Assembly (NCBI GenBank): GCA_938008535.1
Contig: CALLKF010000195.1
Coordinates: forward strand, 1 to 9,120
Direction: 5' to 3'
Source of the DNA: an uncultured Saprospirales bacterium
GTDB taxonomy: Bacteria; Bacteroidota; Bacteroidia; Chitinophagales; JADIYW01
DNA length: 9,120 nt
The notes under the pieces are model-generated. The model was not told the DNA's origin and did not search any database. It saw only the letters and a program-made list of their open reading frames with translations. The translations under genes were made by a program, and so were the position numbers. Positions 1-7,612 of the stretch are shown here, in pieces (position 1 is the first letter of the stretch; each line of letters begins with the position of its first letter).

Positions 1-24
1 CATACATCACTTACCTAAACAATC

Positions 25-1083
25 ATGATTAAATTCATTTTTAATAAATTTTTCTACGGCATTTTAGTATTACTTGGTGTGGTGTTTGTCATTTTTGCTT
101 TGTTTAATATTTTACCAGTTGATCCAGCACGACTTACTCTTGGCCAACGAGCAGATGTAGAATCTGTAGAAGCAATTAATAAAGAATTAGGTTTAGATAA
201 ACCAAAAATTGTTCAGTTTAGTTTATACTTAAATGATTTGTCGCCAATTGCATTGCATGATAATGATGAAAAGACAAAGGAAAAATATGGATATTTAAAA
301 CTGATTCCATTTGGTGAAAAAGCATTGGTTTTAAAAGCACCTTACTTACGTCGTTCTTATCAAACAAAGAAAGAAGTGGCAAAAATTTTACAAGAAGCGT
401 TACCACAAACTATCATTTTAGCATTTTCAGCAATGATTTTTGCGAGTGTAATTGGTATATTTTTAGGTGTAATTGCAGCTGTCAAACAACATTCATGGTT
501 TGATAATTTAGCGATGTCTGTTTCTGTTTTAGGCATTTCTGTACCATCCTATTTTTCTGCTATTTTGCTAGGTTATTTCTTTGGAATTGTATTACATAAA
601 TATACTGGATTAGACCAAACAGGTGGTTTAACTTATATCGATGATTATGGAAATAAAGTTTTGGCTTTTCGTAATTTAATTTTACCTGCAATTGCGTTAG
701 GTTCGCGTCCAATAGGAATTATTTTTCAATTAACTCGAAGTGCCATGCTCGATGTACTATCACAAGATTTTATCAGAACTGCTCGAGCAAAAGGTTTATC
801 AAATATTACAGTACTTTTTAAACATGCTTTGCGAAATGCATTGAATCCAGTAATTACTACTGTTTCTGGTTGGTTTGCTTCGTTGTTGGCTGGTGCATTT
901 TTTGTAGAAGTAATTTTTGACATCAAAGGACTTGGCTACACGGCTGTTGATGCTTTACAAAAGTTTGATTTTCCAGTTGCAATGGGAACGGTTTTATTCA
1001 CTGCTTCAGTTTTTATTGTGGTTAATTTTTTAGTTGATATTTTATATGCAGCTTTAGATCCAAGAATCAGAATTGGTAAATGA
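25..1083 (+). CDS. ABC transporter permease, DppB/OppB type (peptide/nickel family)
   Basis: Inner-membrane permease subunit of a binding-protein-dependent importer of the dipeptide/oligopeptide/nickel family. An N-terminal membrane helix (about residues 9-30) is followed by a periplasmic segment (about 31-125) that is longer than in E. coli DppB, then about five more helices. The family's cytoplasmic EAA-type loop is clear at 251-278 (RTARAKGLS, then KHALRNALNPVIT), which is where the ATPase docks. The C-terminus carries the usual DPRIRIGK ending (345-352). At 352 aa the protein is full length for the family. The ATG at 25 gives a sensible membrane N-terminus, but only 24 bases precede it, so the promoter cannot be seen. 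No second permease, ATPase or binding protein follows; the next gene is aroK. Any partner genes must lie upstream of the window or elsewhere. The substrate cannot be deduced from this subunit. Confidence 0.92.
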   Translation: MIKFIFNKFFYGILVLLGVVFVIFALFNILPVDPARLTLGQRADVESVEAINKELGLDKPKIVQFSLYLNDLSPIALHDNDEKTKEKYGYLKLIPFGEKALVLKAPYLRRSYQTKKEVAKILQEALPQTIILAFSAMIFASVIGIFLGVIAAVKQHSWFDNLAMSVSVLGISVPSYFSAILLGYFFGIVLHKYTGLDQTGGLTYIDDYGNKVLAFRNLILPAIALGSRPIGIIFQLTRSAMLDVLSQDFIRTARAKGLSNITVLFKHALRNALNPVITTVSGWFASLLAGAFFVEVIFDIKGLGYTAVDALQKFDFPVAMGTVLFTASVFIVVNFLVDILYAALDPRIRIGK

Positions 1084-1118
1084 TTTAGTAGTGAGTAGCA
1101 GTATTAAGTAATAAGAAT
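1084..1118. repeat. Degenerate period-7 tract after the permease gene
   Basis: Directly after the permease stop codon the sequence steps in sevens (AGTAGTG, AGTAGCA, then GTATTAA, GTAATAA) with a shared AGTA/GTA start, before running into plain AT-rich sequence ahead of aroK. The match between units is loose. I call it mainly because two better period-7 tracts occur elsewhere in the window. It contains no hairpin that would act as a terminator. Confidence 0.35.
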
Positions 1119-1149
1119 TACAATAAATATTCATCTAGCATTTTAATAC

Positions 1150-1671
1150 ATGATTATCTTTTTAATAGGTTTTATGGGTTGTGGTAAGTCGTATGTGGCT
1201 CGCAACTTGGCTCCTATTTTAGAAATTGATTATATTGATTTAGATAAACACATAGAAGAAAAAGAACTGCTTAGTGTAAAGGATATTTTTGAACAAAAAG
1301 GCGAAAATTATTTCAGAGAAAAAGAAAAAGAATTTATTGAACAATTAGATCCAACTGAAAATTTAATTGTAAGCACTGGTGGTGGCGCGCCTTGTTTTTT
1401 TAACAATATGCAATTGATGAATGAAAAAGGATTGACCATTTATCTCAACAGAAATAAAGAAAAAACGATTTGGCGTTTACTGAAAGGTCAATACAAACGA
1501 CCATTGATTGCAAATTTATCTGCTGATGAATTAGAAAAGTTTTACGATGAAAAATTAGCATCTCGAAAACAATTTTATGAGCAAGCAAAACTACATGTTG
1601 GCGATGCTGAAGTAGAAGAAATTGCAGATTTGATTTTCCAACATTTTAGTCCAACTGAAGCAACTTTTTAA
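1150..1671 (+). CDS. aroK: Shikimate kinase
   Basis: Cytoplasmic enzyme that phosphorylates shikimate to shikimate 3-phosphate with ATP, the fifth step of the chorismate (aromatic amino acid) pathway. The P-loop GFMGCGKS is at residues 7-14. Shikimate-binding residues are all in their expected places: the DLD pair (D30, D32), R56 in YFRE, the GGG motif at 77-79 and R139 in SRKQFY. The lid-region arginine is R117 in KRPL. At 173 aa it is the normal size for AroK/AroL. The ATG at 1150 places the P-loop at the usual distance from the N-terminus. No Shine-Dalgarno site is visible, as is common in Bacteroidetes. It lies 66 bp after the permease gene and 40 bp before the acyltransferase gene on the same strand. 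Co-transcription is possible, but the neighbours show no shared pathway. All key residues are present, so it is probably active. Confidence 0.96.
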   Translation: MIIFLIGFMGCGKSYVARNLAPILEIDYIDLDKHIEEKELLSVKDIFEQKGENYFREKEKEFIEQLDPTENLIVSTGGGAPCFFNNMQLMNEKGLTIYLNRNKEKTIWRLLKGQYKRPLIANLSADELEKFYDEKLASRKQFYEQAKLHVGDAEVEEIADLIFQHFSPTEATF

Positions 1672-1711
1672 AATCAGTTAATTTTATTTATATTGTGTTG
1701 ATTTGATTTTT

Positions 1712-2908
1712 ATGGAAAAAAACTCAGCAGCACCAGCAAAAAAATTATTTCCTAATCTATTAAGCATTCGCTTTTGGATGTCGTGTGCAGTTATATATTG
1801 CCATGTAGAAGAAACAAAATATATTCGTCATTTATTTACCAGCTTTGATTCTGTATCACGTTATCACACTGTCGGTTTTTATCCAATGTTGATGTTTTTT
1901 ACCTTGAGTGGTTTTTTAATTACATATCAATTAGAAACAGAAAAAATAAAAACACAAACCATTTCATTGACTAAGTTTTATAAAAACAGAGCACTACGAA
2001 TTTTGCCATTGTATTATTTATCAATTATCATATATTGGGTTGTTATTCCAAATTCTTTTTTAGCAGGTTACTTTGATACTATATTTTTTCATTCTGGTTT
2101 TGGTGATGTAGAAATGTATAGTTTTTCTAAAAATGTATTTTTCATCTTGTGTCTATTATTATTGCCGCAAATTCCTTACGTATTAACGTCAATCAACAAT
2201 AGAAGTTGGGTCTATGGTGCGCACCATTGGTCAGTTGGTGTTGAAGAATTATTTTATATTTTCTGGCCAATGCTTTGGAGACGAATGAAAAATTTTAAAC
2301 GATTTATCATTACTTGTTTTATTGGTTTTTATGTGGTTTTTATAAGTAGTATTATAATGATTGCTTTAGCCAATAAATTTTATCCGTCACATAAACTATT
2401 AAAATTCATTTTGTTGGTAAATGTGCAACTCGTTTATTTTTCAAGCGCAACCTGTTTTTTTATTGGTGCAATTGGAATTTATTTATACATTCATCGAATC
2501 GATTTAGTACATAAATATGTAACCAAAACTACTGCACTCATTAGTTTCTTCTTAATCATTTTCCTTACAGCAATTGGCTTTGAACGACCCATGTTTGTAA
2601 ACGAATTCATTTGCGCATGTTTTATAGTTGTAGTATTATATTTAATGAAAGATGGAAAAAAGATTTTGTTTTTCGACCATTCAATCATCGTTTATTTAGG
2701 TAAAATAACATACGCTGTTTATTTAGTGCATTGGTTTGTTTTGGTAATTGTGATGTACTATTTAGAGAAATTTCATATTCCAGAAAAAGGTGAACTCATA
2801 TTTAATATATTACAATATTCACTCACATGGATTTTCACTTATGGAATTGCGGCAATTTTATACGAACAATATGAGAAAAGATTTTTAGCATTGCGCAAAT
2901 CATCTTAA
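1712..2908 (+). CDS. Acyltransferase-3 family membrane protein (OafA/YrhL-like)
   Basis: Integral membrane acyltransferase of the family that O-acetylates or otherwise acylates cell-surface polysaccharides, lipopolysaccharide or peptidoglycan. Numbering from the ATG at 1712 (398 aa): the conserved catalytic-region His is H31 in the first helix; FTLSGFLI follows at about 63-70; the RALRILPLYY motif has R93 and R96; HHWSVGVEELFYIFWP at about 171-186 matches the family's W-S-L-x-x-E-x-x-F-Y block; and the LG-x-I-T-Y-A-V-Y-L-V-H motif ends at H340. About ten membrane segments are visible. A TTG at 1703 would add three residues, but the ATG at 1712 gives the usual short polar N-terminus and is preferred. 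No extra C-terminal SGNH domain is present. The acceptor is unknown. The convergent gene beyond it encodes a glycosyltransferase-like protein, so a surface-glycan role is plausible but unproven. Confidence 0.9.
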   Translation: MEKNSAAPAKKLFPNLLSIRFWMSCAVIYCHVEETKYIRHLFTSFDSVSRYHTVGFYPMLMFFTLSGFLITYQLETEKIKTQTISLTKFYKNRALRILPLYYLSIIIYWVVIPNSFLAGYFDTIFFHSGFGDVEMYSFSKNVFFILCLLLLPQIPYVLTSINNRSWVYGAHHWSVGVEELFYIFWPMLWRRMKNFKRFIITCFIGFYVVFISSIIMIALANKFYPSHKLLKFILLVNVQLVYFSSATCFFIGAIGIYLYIHRIDLVHKYVTKTTALISFFLIIFLTAIGFERPMFVNEFICACFIVVVLYLMKDGKKILFFDHSIIVYLGKITYAVYLVHWFVLVIVMYYLEKFHIPEKGELIFNILQYSLTWIFTYGIAAILYEQYEKRFLALRKSS

Positions 2909-2917
2909 ACCAAAAAA

Positions 2918-4486
2918 TTATTTTTCTTTATAAAAAGTCAAATACTCAAATTTTGCAAATTTCTTGAAGTCGAATTGTTGTTCGTTCGCATCTTTAATAG
3001 CATCAGAAAGTGCAGTTTTTAATAAGGTGTAGTGTGTCGTTTTGGGATTTATATACACATGTACAAAATATCCATCTTCTGTATTGATAGCATATCCTAA
3101 ATATTGAAATGCATATTTTGGATTATGAATAATTGCATACATTTGTTTATTGCTAAAATAAATATTATTCAAATCTTCTTCCTTATTTGTTAAGTAACCA
3201 ATTAAAATAATGTCTGGATTTATTTTATTAAAATACGTTTCATTTAATTTATTCCTTGATAAAAAATTATCGCACAAACCATATGCATCAATGGTTTCAA
3301 CATTGGCATAATATGGAAAGATACCAGCATCGCCAAACAACACTTTTAATCCTTTAATGTGTGTTCTATTGATATGTTTCGCTAATGCATAATGTGCTCT
3401 TGGAAAAATAAATGTACTCATCGCATTTTGTTTTATCGATGCCATTTCTACAATCCAATTATTATAAATCCCTTCGCTAAATGTCAATAAAATAAGGAAA
3501 AAAGCAATTGTTTTCACTTTGGCTTGAGTTAATAAAGTTTGTGAATCAATTTTTATAAAAGCAAATAAAATTACCGGAAAAAATAATTGAAACGAAAACC
3601 TATCTGCATAATTCATCGCTAAAATTGCAGGTGCATATAAAAAGAAAAACAAGAAAAATGTAATTCCTGATAAGTATAAAAAGAGCTTATCTTTTCGCAA
3701 CAATATAACAACTAAAACACTACTTAAAATATATTGCCATGATGTGTAAGTATTAAATAATAATGTGAAAACTTTATTAATTTTTGTTACAGATTTATGG
3801 TAAAATGGCAAAGGCAATAATAATTGGAAATATTGATATCGCCAGATAAAATAAAGTAATCCTATTAATAGTACAATTGAAAATGAAACGACATGTAATT
3901 TTTCTTTTTTAATTTTCAAGACATAAAAGAAAGCAAACGCAGCAAATACAACACCTTCTGGTCTTGTTAGTGGCAAGAGCAAACACAATATCCAAAGATA
4001 AATTTGAGTAGTTGTGGTTATTGTTTCTTTAGATAAAACAATAAATACTTCTAGCAATAACCAAACCCAAAACAATGTTTCTAAACTTGAAAATGCATGC
4101 ACATATGTATGCCAATTTGCCACAAAAATAAAAACAGCAAACACACGCATCTTTTTATCTTTTACATTTGTAAATAATCTGTAAATAATAAAAAAGAAAA
4201 AGAAAGCACCAAAAAACTTAAAAAAAAGTAAGGGTTCAAAATGAAATAAAGCTGGAACTATAGTTAATGCAGCAATAACAAAGCTGGTATATGCTTCAGT
4301 ATAATTGGTATTATTATGCCAATTCCATATTCCATGATTCACTAAATTATAACCATATCTGTAAAATATAAATGCATCGTCAATAAAAATCTGAAAGAAT
4401 GTAAAGAAGCCAATTAACACACATAAAAATATAATTACTGCTAAAAAATATTCTTTGGTATTAATTATTTTTTGAATAAAAGACAT
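2918..4486 (-). CDS. GT-C-type membrane glycosyltransferase-like protein
   Basis: A protein of 522 aa with about ten or more membrane helices, resembling the GT-C fold enzymes that take sugars from polyprenyl-phosphate donors on the outer face of the inner membrane. After the first helix (about 14-34) comes the acidic pair D36-D37 in IDDAFIFYRYGYNLV, then TEAYTSF (64-69). Further family-like marks are SSLETLF (133-139), LTRPEG (173-178) and YADRFSFQLFFP (293-304). The C-terminal soluble part (about 380-522) has GDAGIFPYY (385-393) followed by IDAYGL (399-404). I have seen this combination in AftB-like and related uncharacterised GT-C proteins. The catalytic role of the acidic pair is inferred from that fold. 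Donor and acceptor are unknown. It ends 9 bp from the convergent acyltransferase gene. The 158 bp upstream hold the terminator of the preceding gene; I see no clear promoter box there. Confidence 0.75.
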   Translation of the reverse strand: MSFIQKIINTKEYFLAVIIFLCVLIGFFTFFQIFIDDAFIFYRYGYNLVNHGIWNWHNNTNYTEAYTSFVIAALTIVPALFHFEPLLFFKFFGAFFFFFIIYRLFTNVKDKKMRVFAVFIFVANWHTYVHAFSSLETLFWVWLLLEVFIVLSKETITTTTQIYLWILCLLLPLTRPEGVVFAAFAFFYVLKIKKEKLHVVSFSIVLLIGLLYFIWRYQYFQLLLPLPFYHKSVTKINKVFTLLFNTYTSWQYILSSVLVVILLRKDKLFLYLSGITFFLFFFLYAPAILAMNYADRFSFQLFFPVILFAFIKIDSQTLLTQAKVKTIAFFLILLTFSEGIYNNWIVEMASIKQNAMSTFIFPRAHYALAKHINRTHIKGLKVLFGDAGIFPYYANVETIDAYGLCDNFLSRNKLNETYFNKINPDIILIGYLTNKEEDLNNIYFSNKQMYAIIHNPKYAFQYLGYAINTEDGYFVHVYINPKTTHYTLLKTALSDAIKDANEQQFDFKKFAKFEYLTFYKEK

Positions 4487-4586
4487 GGTTGGTATTTTTG
4501 GTCGGAAAATAAAATAGAATATAAATGGTGTATTTTTCTTAGTTTCTAAAGTTAGTTATAAAAAATAATTTATTTAAACTCAACTT

Positions 4587-4622
4587 AAATAAAAAAGTTG
4601 CTTCATTAAATGATAGCAACTT
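4587..4622 (-). terminator. Intrinsic terminator of the secreted two-domain protein gene
   Basis: The arms AAGTTGCT (4595-4602) and AGCAACTT (4615-4622) pair perfectly. The stem continues as TCAT/ATGA around a small loop, with one bulged base. Read on the minus strand, the hairpin is followed by a T-rich run (complement of the A tract at 4589-4596). It begins about 22 bases after the stop codon of the gene ending at 4645, as expected for a Rho-independent terminator. It separates that gene from the GT-C gene. Confidence 0.75.
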
Positions 4623-4644
4623 ACAAAATTCAAAAAAACCTATT

Positions 4645-5736
4645 TTAAAGTGCTCCAACTGCACTCGTTAATTTTAAGATATATTCTCCTTTTTTATTTT
4701 TCTTGATAGTGTAAGTACAATCTTTACCTATGCGCATCATTGATTTTGTAATCGGTGCAATAGTAGAATCTTGAAAAACTACATTAGCTGAAAACCGAAT
4801 TACACTAACATTGCTTACAACAACATTAGAAAGAGGTATTGAATTGGCTTGAACACCGTTAAATGTTAATGTAAATTTTTCTCCAGTTTCTGAATAAAAT
4901 GTAGCCGTACCAATTGCTGCAGGATGTGTATTTGTATTTACTGTTGGTGTCGTAGCAGTTGGTGGAATTGAAGTTGTTTGTGGTCGTGCTGTTGATGGTT
5001 TACCGTTAAATGTTTGATCAAAAGCATCGCCTAATGCATCACCAAAATCTTTTGCAGGAACACCATTTATGGTCGGTGAATGATATTCTTTACTTGGGTC
5101 GATAGTAATAGAACCTGTATTGTTTTCAGCTTTTAGAATTGGTGTTCCATTGCTATTGGTTGTCACAGTTGTTTGTGCTGGTTGTCCATTTATCCATACA
5201 TCAGAAGTTGGTTTGGTTGCAGTAACTGTTGTTGGTGTTACAGTAACACTTGGTTTGGGTTCTGATGTTACTGTTTGTTTTTGTTGAATTACAGTATCTT
5301 TATTTGATTCTGGTATTGCTGTAAGAGTTGATATTGGTGCAACCGTTACAATAGGTTCTGTAGGTTTTACAGCTATTGTTGTATCTGGTAAAATCACTTT
5401 ACTAGAAATTTTTAAAAAATAATTTCCTTTAGGATCTTTTGATACCGCATAAATAACATCCTTTGTTGCTGAACGTGTAACTGTTTTTGAAATAACTGGA
5501 ATCGAATTATTTTCGAAAACTATTTTCAATAAAACTGAAGAACCTCGAACTTCCTTTGCCACCACAACTGCTGAAGGTTGATTGTTTTGCTGAACACCTG
5601 CAACATACAATCTAAATTTGTCGCCAAATTCAGAATAAACCGTAATGTTTGCTACAGCTGGTTTAGTTGTTCCAGCAAAACTGTTGGCGGAAACAACAAA
5701 AATAAAAAATAATAGAATTTGTAATTTTGATTTCAT
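4645..5736 (-). CDS. Secreted protein with two copies of a DUF4476-associated beta domain
   Basis: Exported protein of 363 aa and unknown function. A signal peptide (residues 1-21: MKSK, hydrophobic core, then SFA before G22) fits signal peptidase I cleavage; there is no lipobox cysteine. Two related domains flank a long linker. Copy one (about 29-112) starts ITVYSEFGDKFRLYVAGVQQN and copy two (about 276-356) starts ATFYSETGEKFTLTFNGVQAN. Both continue with a KIVFEN/ANVVFQD strand and end in KGNYFLKISS/KGEYILKLTS. I recognise this pattern from the N-terminal part of Bacteroidetes DUF4476 proteins, but the DUF4476 domain itself is absent. The linker (113-275) is rich in Thr, Pro and Val and has two short similar motifs, WINGQPA (181-187) and TINGVPA (222-228). 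The gene has its own candidate promoter and terminator, so it is probably expressed alone. A surface, periplasmic or matrix binding role would be guesswork. Confidence 0.8.
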   Translation of the reverse strand: MKSKLQILLFFIFVVSANSFAGTTKPAVANITVYSEFGDKFRLYVAGVQQNNQPSAVVVAKEVRGSSVLLKIVFENNSIPVISKTVTRSATKDVIYAVSKDPKGNYFLKISSKVILPDTTIAVKPTEPIVTVAPISTLTAIPESNKDTVIQQKQTVTSEPKPSVTVTPTTVTATKPTSDVWINGQPAQTTVTTNSNGTPILKAENNTGSITIDPSKEYHSPTINGVPAKDFGDALGDAFDQTFNGKPSTARPQTTSIPPTATTPTVNTNTHPAAIGTATFYSETGEKFTLTFNGVQANSIPLSNVVVSNVSVIRFSANVVFQDSTIAPITKSMMRIGKDCTYTIKKNKKGEYILKLTSAVGAL

Positions 5737-5829
5737 AATGTATACTTTTTAAAAATTGTATTCTAAGTTACTAATTAATAAATTAAACTAATTGCAAATA
5801 TGTAAAATGAATAAAAACAAATAGTATGC

Positions 5830-5861
5830 CAAAATTATACCAAATAAAAATGGCTTACAAA
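5830..5861 (-). promoter_or_regulatory. Candidate Bacteroidetes-type promoter for the secreted protein gene
   Basis: On the minus strand the box TAATTTTG (complement of 5830-5837) fits the Bacteroidetes -7 consensus TAnnTTTG exactly. A TTTG (complement of 5858-5861) lies 20 bases upstream, close to the -33 spacing known for this group. Transcription would begin near 5823 and leave a leader of about 87 bases before the ATG at 5736. The -33 element falls at the loop of the pit terminator, so the two signals overlap. The call rests only on motif match and position. Confidence 0.45.
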
Positions 5862-5872
5862 AGTAAGCCATT
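5841..5872 (-). terminator. Intrinsic terminator of the DUF47-pit operon
   Basis: A perfect 10-bp stem, AATGGCTTAC (5849-5858) and GTAAGCCATT (5863-5872), closes on an AAAA loop. On the minus strand it is followed by TTTTTATTTG, a suitable U-rich tail. It begins about 25 bases after the pit stop codon and is the strongest hairpin I can see in the window. Confidence 0.88.
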
Positions 5873-5897
5873 GAAAAAGATATTGTATTCACTTTTT

Positions 5898-7568
5898 TTA
5901 CTTCACAAAAAACTGAACTATAAAATACGTAATAGCAGCTAAAGTAGCTGAAACTGGAATGGTTAAAATCCAAGCCCAAAGTAAATTAACAGTCACGCCC
6001 CAACGTACAGCACTTAAACGTTTAGTTGCGCCAACACCAATGATAGCACCTGTAATTGTATGTGTTGTAGAAACAGGAATCCCCATTTGTTCGGTTAAGA
6101 ATAACGTAGTAGCACCAGCTGTTTCTGCACACACACCTTCCAATGGTGTAACCTTTGTAATCTTAGTTCCCATTGTTTTCACAATCTTCCAACCACCACT
6201 TAAAGTACCTAAACTGATTGCTAAATAACAAGATAATGGTACCCAATCTGGCATGGCTTTTATGTCAACAATATTTCCGTTAGCAATTAACGCAGCAGCA
6301 ATAATACCCATTACTTTTTGTGCATCATTACCACCATGACCAATACTAAATGCTGCAGATGAAAGTAACTGCATTTTCTTGAAATTATTGGCAGTACGCT
6401 GTGCACTTGGTTCTTTAATTTTTTCGGTATAAATAAACGATGCGATAATAATTAGCAACATAGCAATTAATCCAAAACGTATGATTCGATTATTACCTTT
6501 ATCTATCTCTTTCGCTAAATCTTTTTTAATATCAACACGAACTGATTTATTAAAATCGGCAATTTGATCTGGCTGAACAGGAACTTTTGCTAACATGGTT
6601 TGTACCATTTTATCGTAACCTAATTCATTGTGTTTTTTTGCGATTGGCTTTAATGAATCTGCAGCAGCTTTTGCGAATTCATACGCTTGTTTATGTGTTG
6701 CATCTTTTTCTGCTAAAATTTTTAATTGTTTCACTTTAAAAAACAATTTAATTTTATCATCAATTCTCGAGCCAGTCACCATATTTAAATCTACATTTTG
6801 TGCAATTTCATTGGTAACATATTCAGAACCTTTACTTTCATAATCGCTGATGTAAACGAATGATTTGTGCGCATTTTCGGTTGCTTTTTCTAATTTTTCT
6901 TGTGTTTTATCACGCTCAGCAGCTTTTTCTGGATCGATTAAATCTTTTTTGTACTTGTCTACGCGAAAAAATTTCTCAACATTCTCATCTATTTTTTTCT
7001 CTTGGAAATGAATGAACGTAAACCAGATTGCAACACATGTCATAAGTAAGACGCCACATTTTATCCAAGTATTTCTTTGCATCATTACTAAAGTATAAAA
7101 CATAGAAATAGCCATACCAATTAAAGGTGCTAAAAATATAAATACAATAGTTTTCAAAATTTTTGAGCTATCAACAATATCTTGTAAAGGCATAAATCCG
7201 CCATTTTTCATAAAAGCATGAGTAATAGCAGCACCAGCAAATCCACCAATTAATGTATGAGAAGATGCAGAAGGAATACCATACCACCATGTTAGTAAGT
7301 TCCAGATAATAGCTGCAATTAAACCTGCAAAAATAACTGGCAACGTAATAAATCCTTCGTTTACGGTTTTTCCTATGGTGTTGGCTACTGCATGATCTTT
7401 AAAAATTAAGAATGCTACAAAATTAAAGAAAGCAGCCCAAAGCACTGCTTGAAATGGTGTTAATACTTTTGTTGAAACAACAGTAGCTATAGAATTAGCT
7501 GCATCATGAAAGCCATTGATATAATCAAATATCAACGCTAATGCAATTATTATTATTAGAAATTCCAT
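5898..7568 (-). CDS. pit: PiT-family inorganic phosphate transporter
   Basis: Low-affinity inner-membrane phosphate importer of the PiT family, which transports phosphate or metal-phosphate driven by H+ or Na+. The two inverted family signatures are intact: GFHDAANSIATVVSTKV (19-35) and GHGGNDAQKVMG (410-421). Each half also has its second motif, GIPSASSHTLIGG (97-109) and GIPVSTTHTITG (496-507). A hydrophilic, charged, probably helical insert of about 175 residues (roughly 188-362) separates the halves and is flanked by membrane helices. At 556 aa it is longer than E. coli PitA (499 aa). The ATG at 7568 starts directly in the first helix and is followed by the signature at the usual distance. 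The DUF47 gene lies 40 bp upstream on the same strand and a strong terminator follows. This DUF47-Pit pairing is a well-known accessory/transporter arrangement. No key residue is missing. Confidence 0.95.
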   Translation of the reverse strand: MEFLIIIIALALIFDYINGFHDAANSIATVVSTKVLTPFQAVLWAAFFNFVAFLIFKDHAVANTIGKTVNEGFITLPVIFAGLIAAIIWNLLTWWYGIPSASSHTLIGGFAGAAITHAFMKNGGFMPLQDIVDSSKILKTIVFIFLAPLIGMAISMFYTLVMMQRNTWIKCGVLLMTCVAIWFTFIHFQEKKIDENVEKFFRVDKYKKDLIDPEKAAERDKTQEKLEKATENAHKSFVYISDYESKGSEYVTNEIAQNVDLNMVTGSRIDDKIKLFFKVKQLKILAEKDATHKQAYEFAKAAADSLKPIAKKHNELGYDKMVQTMLAKVPVQPDQIADFNKSVRVDIKKDLAKEIDKGNNRIIRFGLIAMLLIIIASFIYTEKIKEPSAQRTANNFKKMQLLSSAAFSIGHGGNDAQKVMGIIAAALIANGNIVDIKAMPDWVPLSCYLAISLGTLSGGWKIVKTMGTKITKVTPLEGVCAETAGATTLFLTEQMGIPVSTTHTITGAIIGVGATKRLSAVRWGVTVNLLWAWILTIPVSATLAAITYFIVQFFVK

Positions 7569-7570
7569 GT

Positions 7571-7612
7571 TTTAGATTTATGATTTACAATGTACGATGT
7601 ACAATTTATTAT
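7571..7612. repeat. Six-unit heptamer tract between DUF47 and pit genes
   Basis: Six successive 7-base units fill the whole gap between the two genes. On the plus strand the consensus is KTAYRAT (examples: TTACAAT, GTACGAT, GTACAAT). Every unit has T at position 2 and AT at positions 6-7. The tract reaches into the TAA stop codon of the DUF47 gene (7609-7611) and starts two bases from the pit start codon. It would therefore lie in the leader of pit on the shared transcript. Confidence 0.7.

Noticed and set aside
1703..1711. TTG start nine bases upstream of the acyltransferase ATG
   Set aside because: It would add only Met-Ile-Phe; the in-frame ATG at 1712 gives a typical polar N-terminus and ATG is the commoner start.
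2905..2935. AAAAAATTATTTTT between the convergent genes as a bidirectional terminator
   Set aside because: The pairing is A-T only and imperfect, with no GC stem, so it cannot be told apart from background AT-rich sequence.
5788..6228. Open frames of 63 (minus) and 89 (plus) codons overlapping the pit 3' end
   Set aside because: They are alternate frames of the clearly coding pit gene, with no motif or upstream signal of their own.
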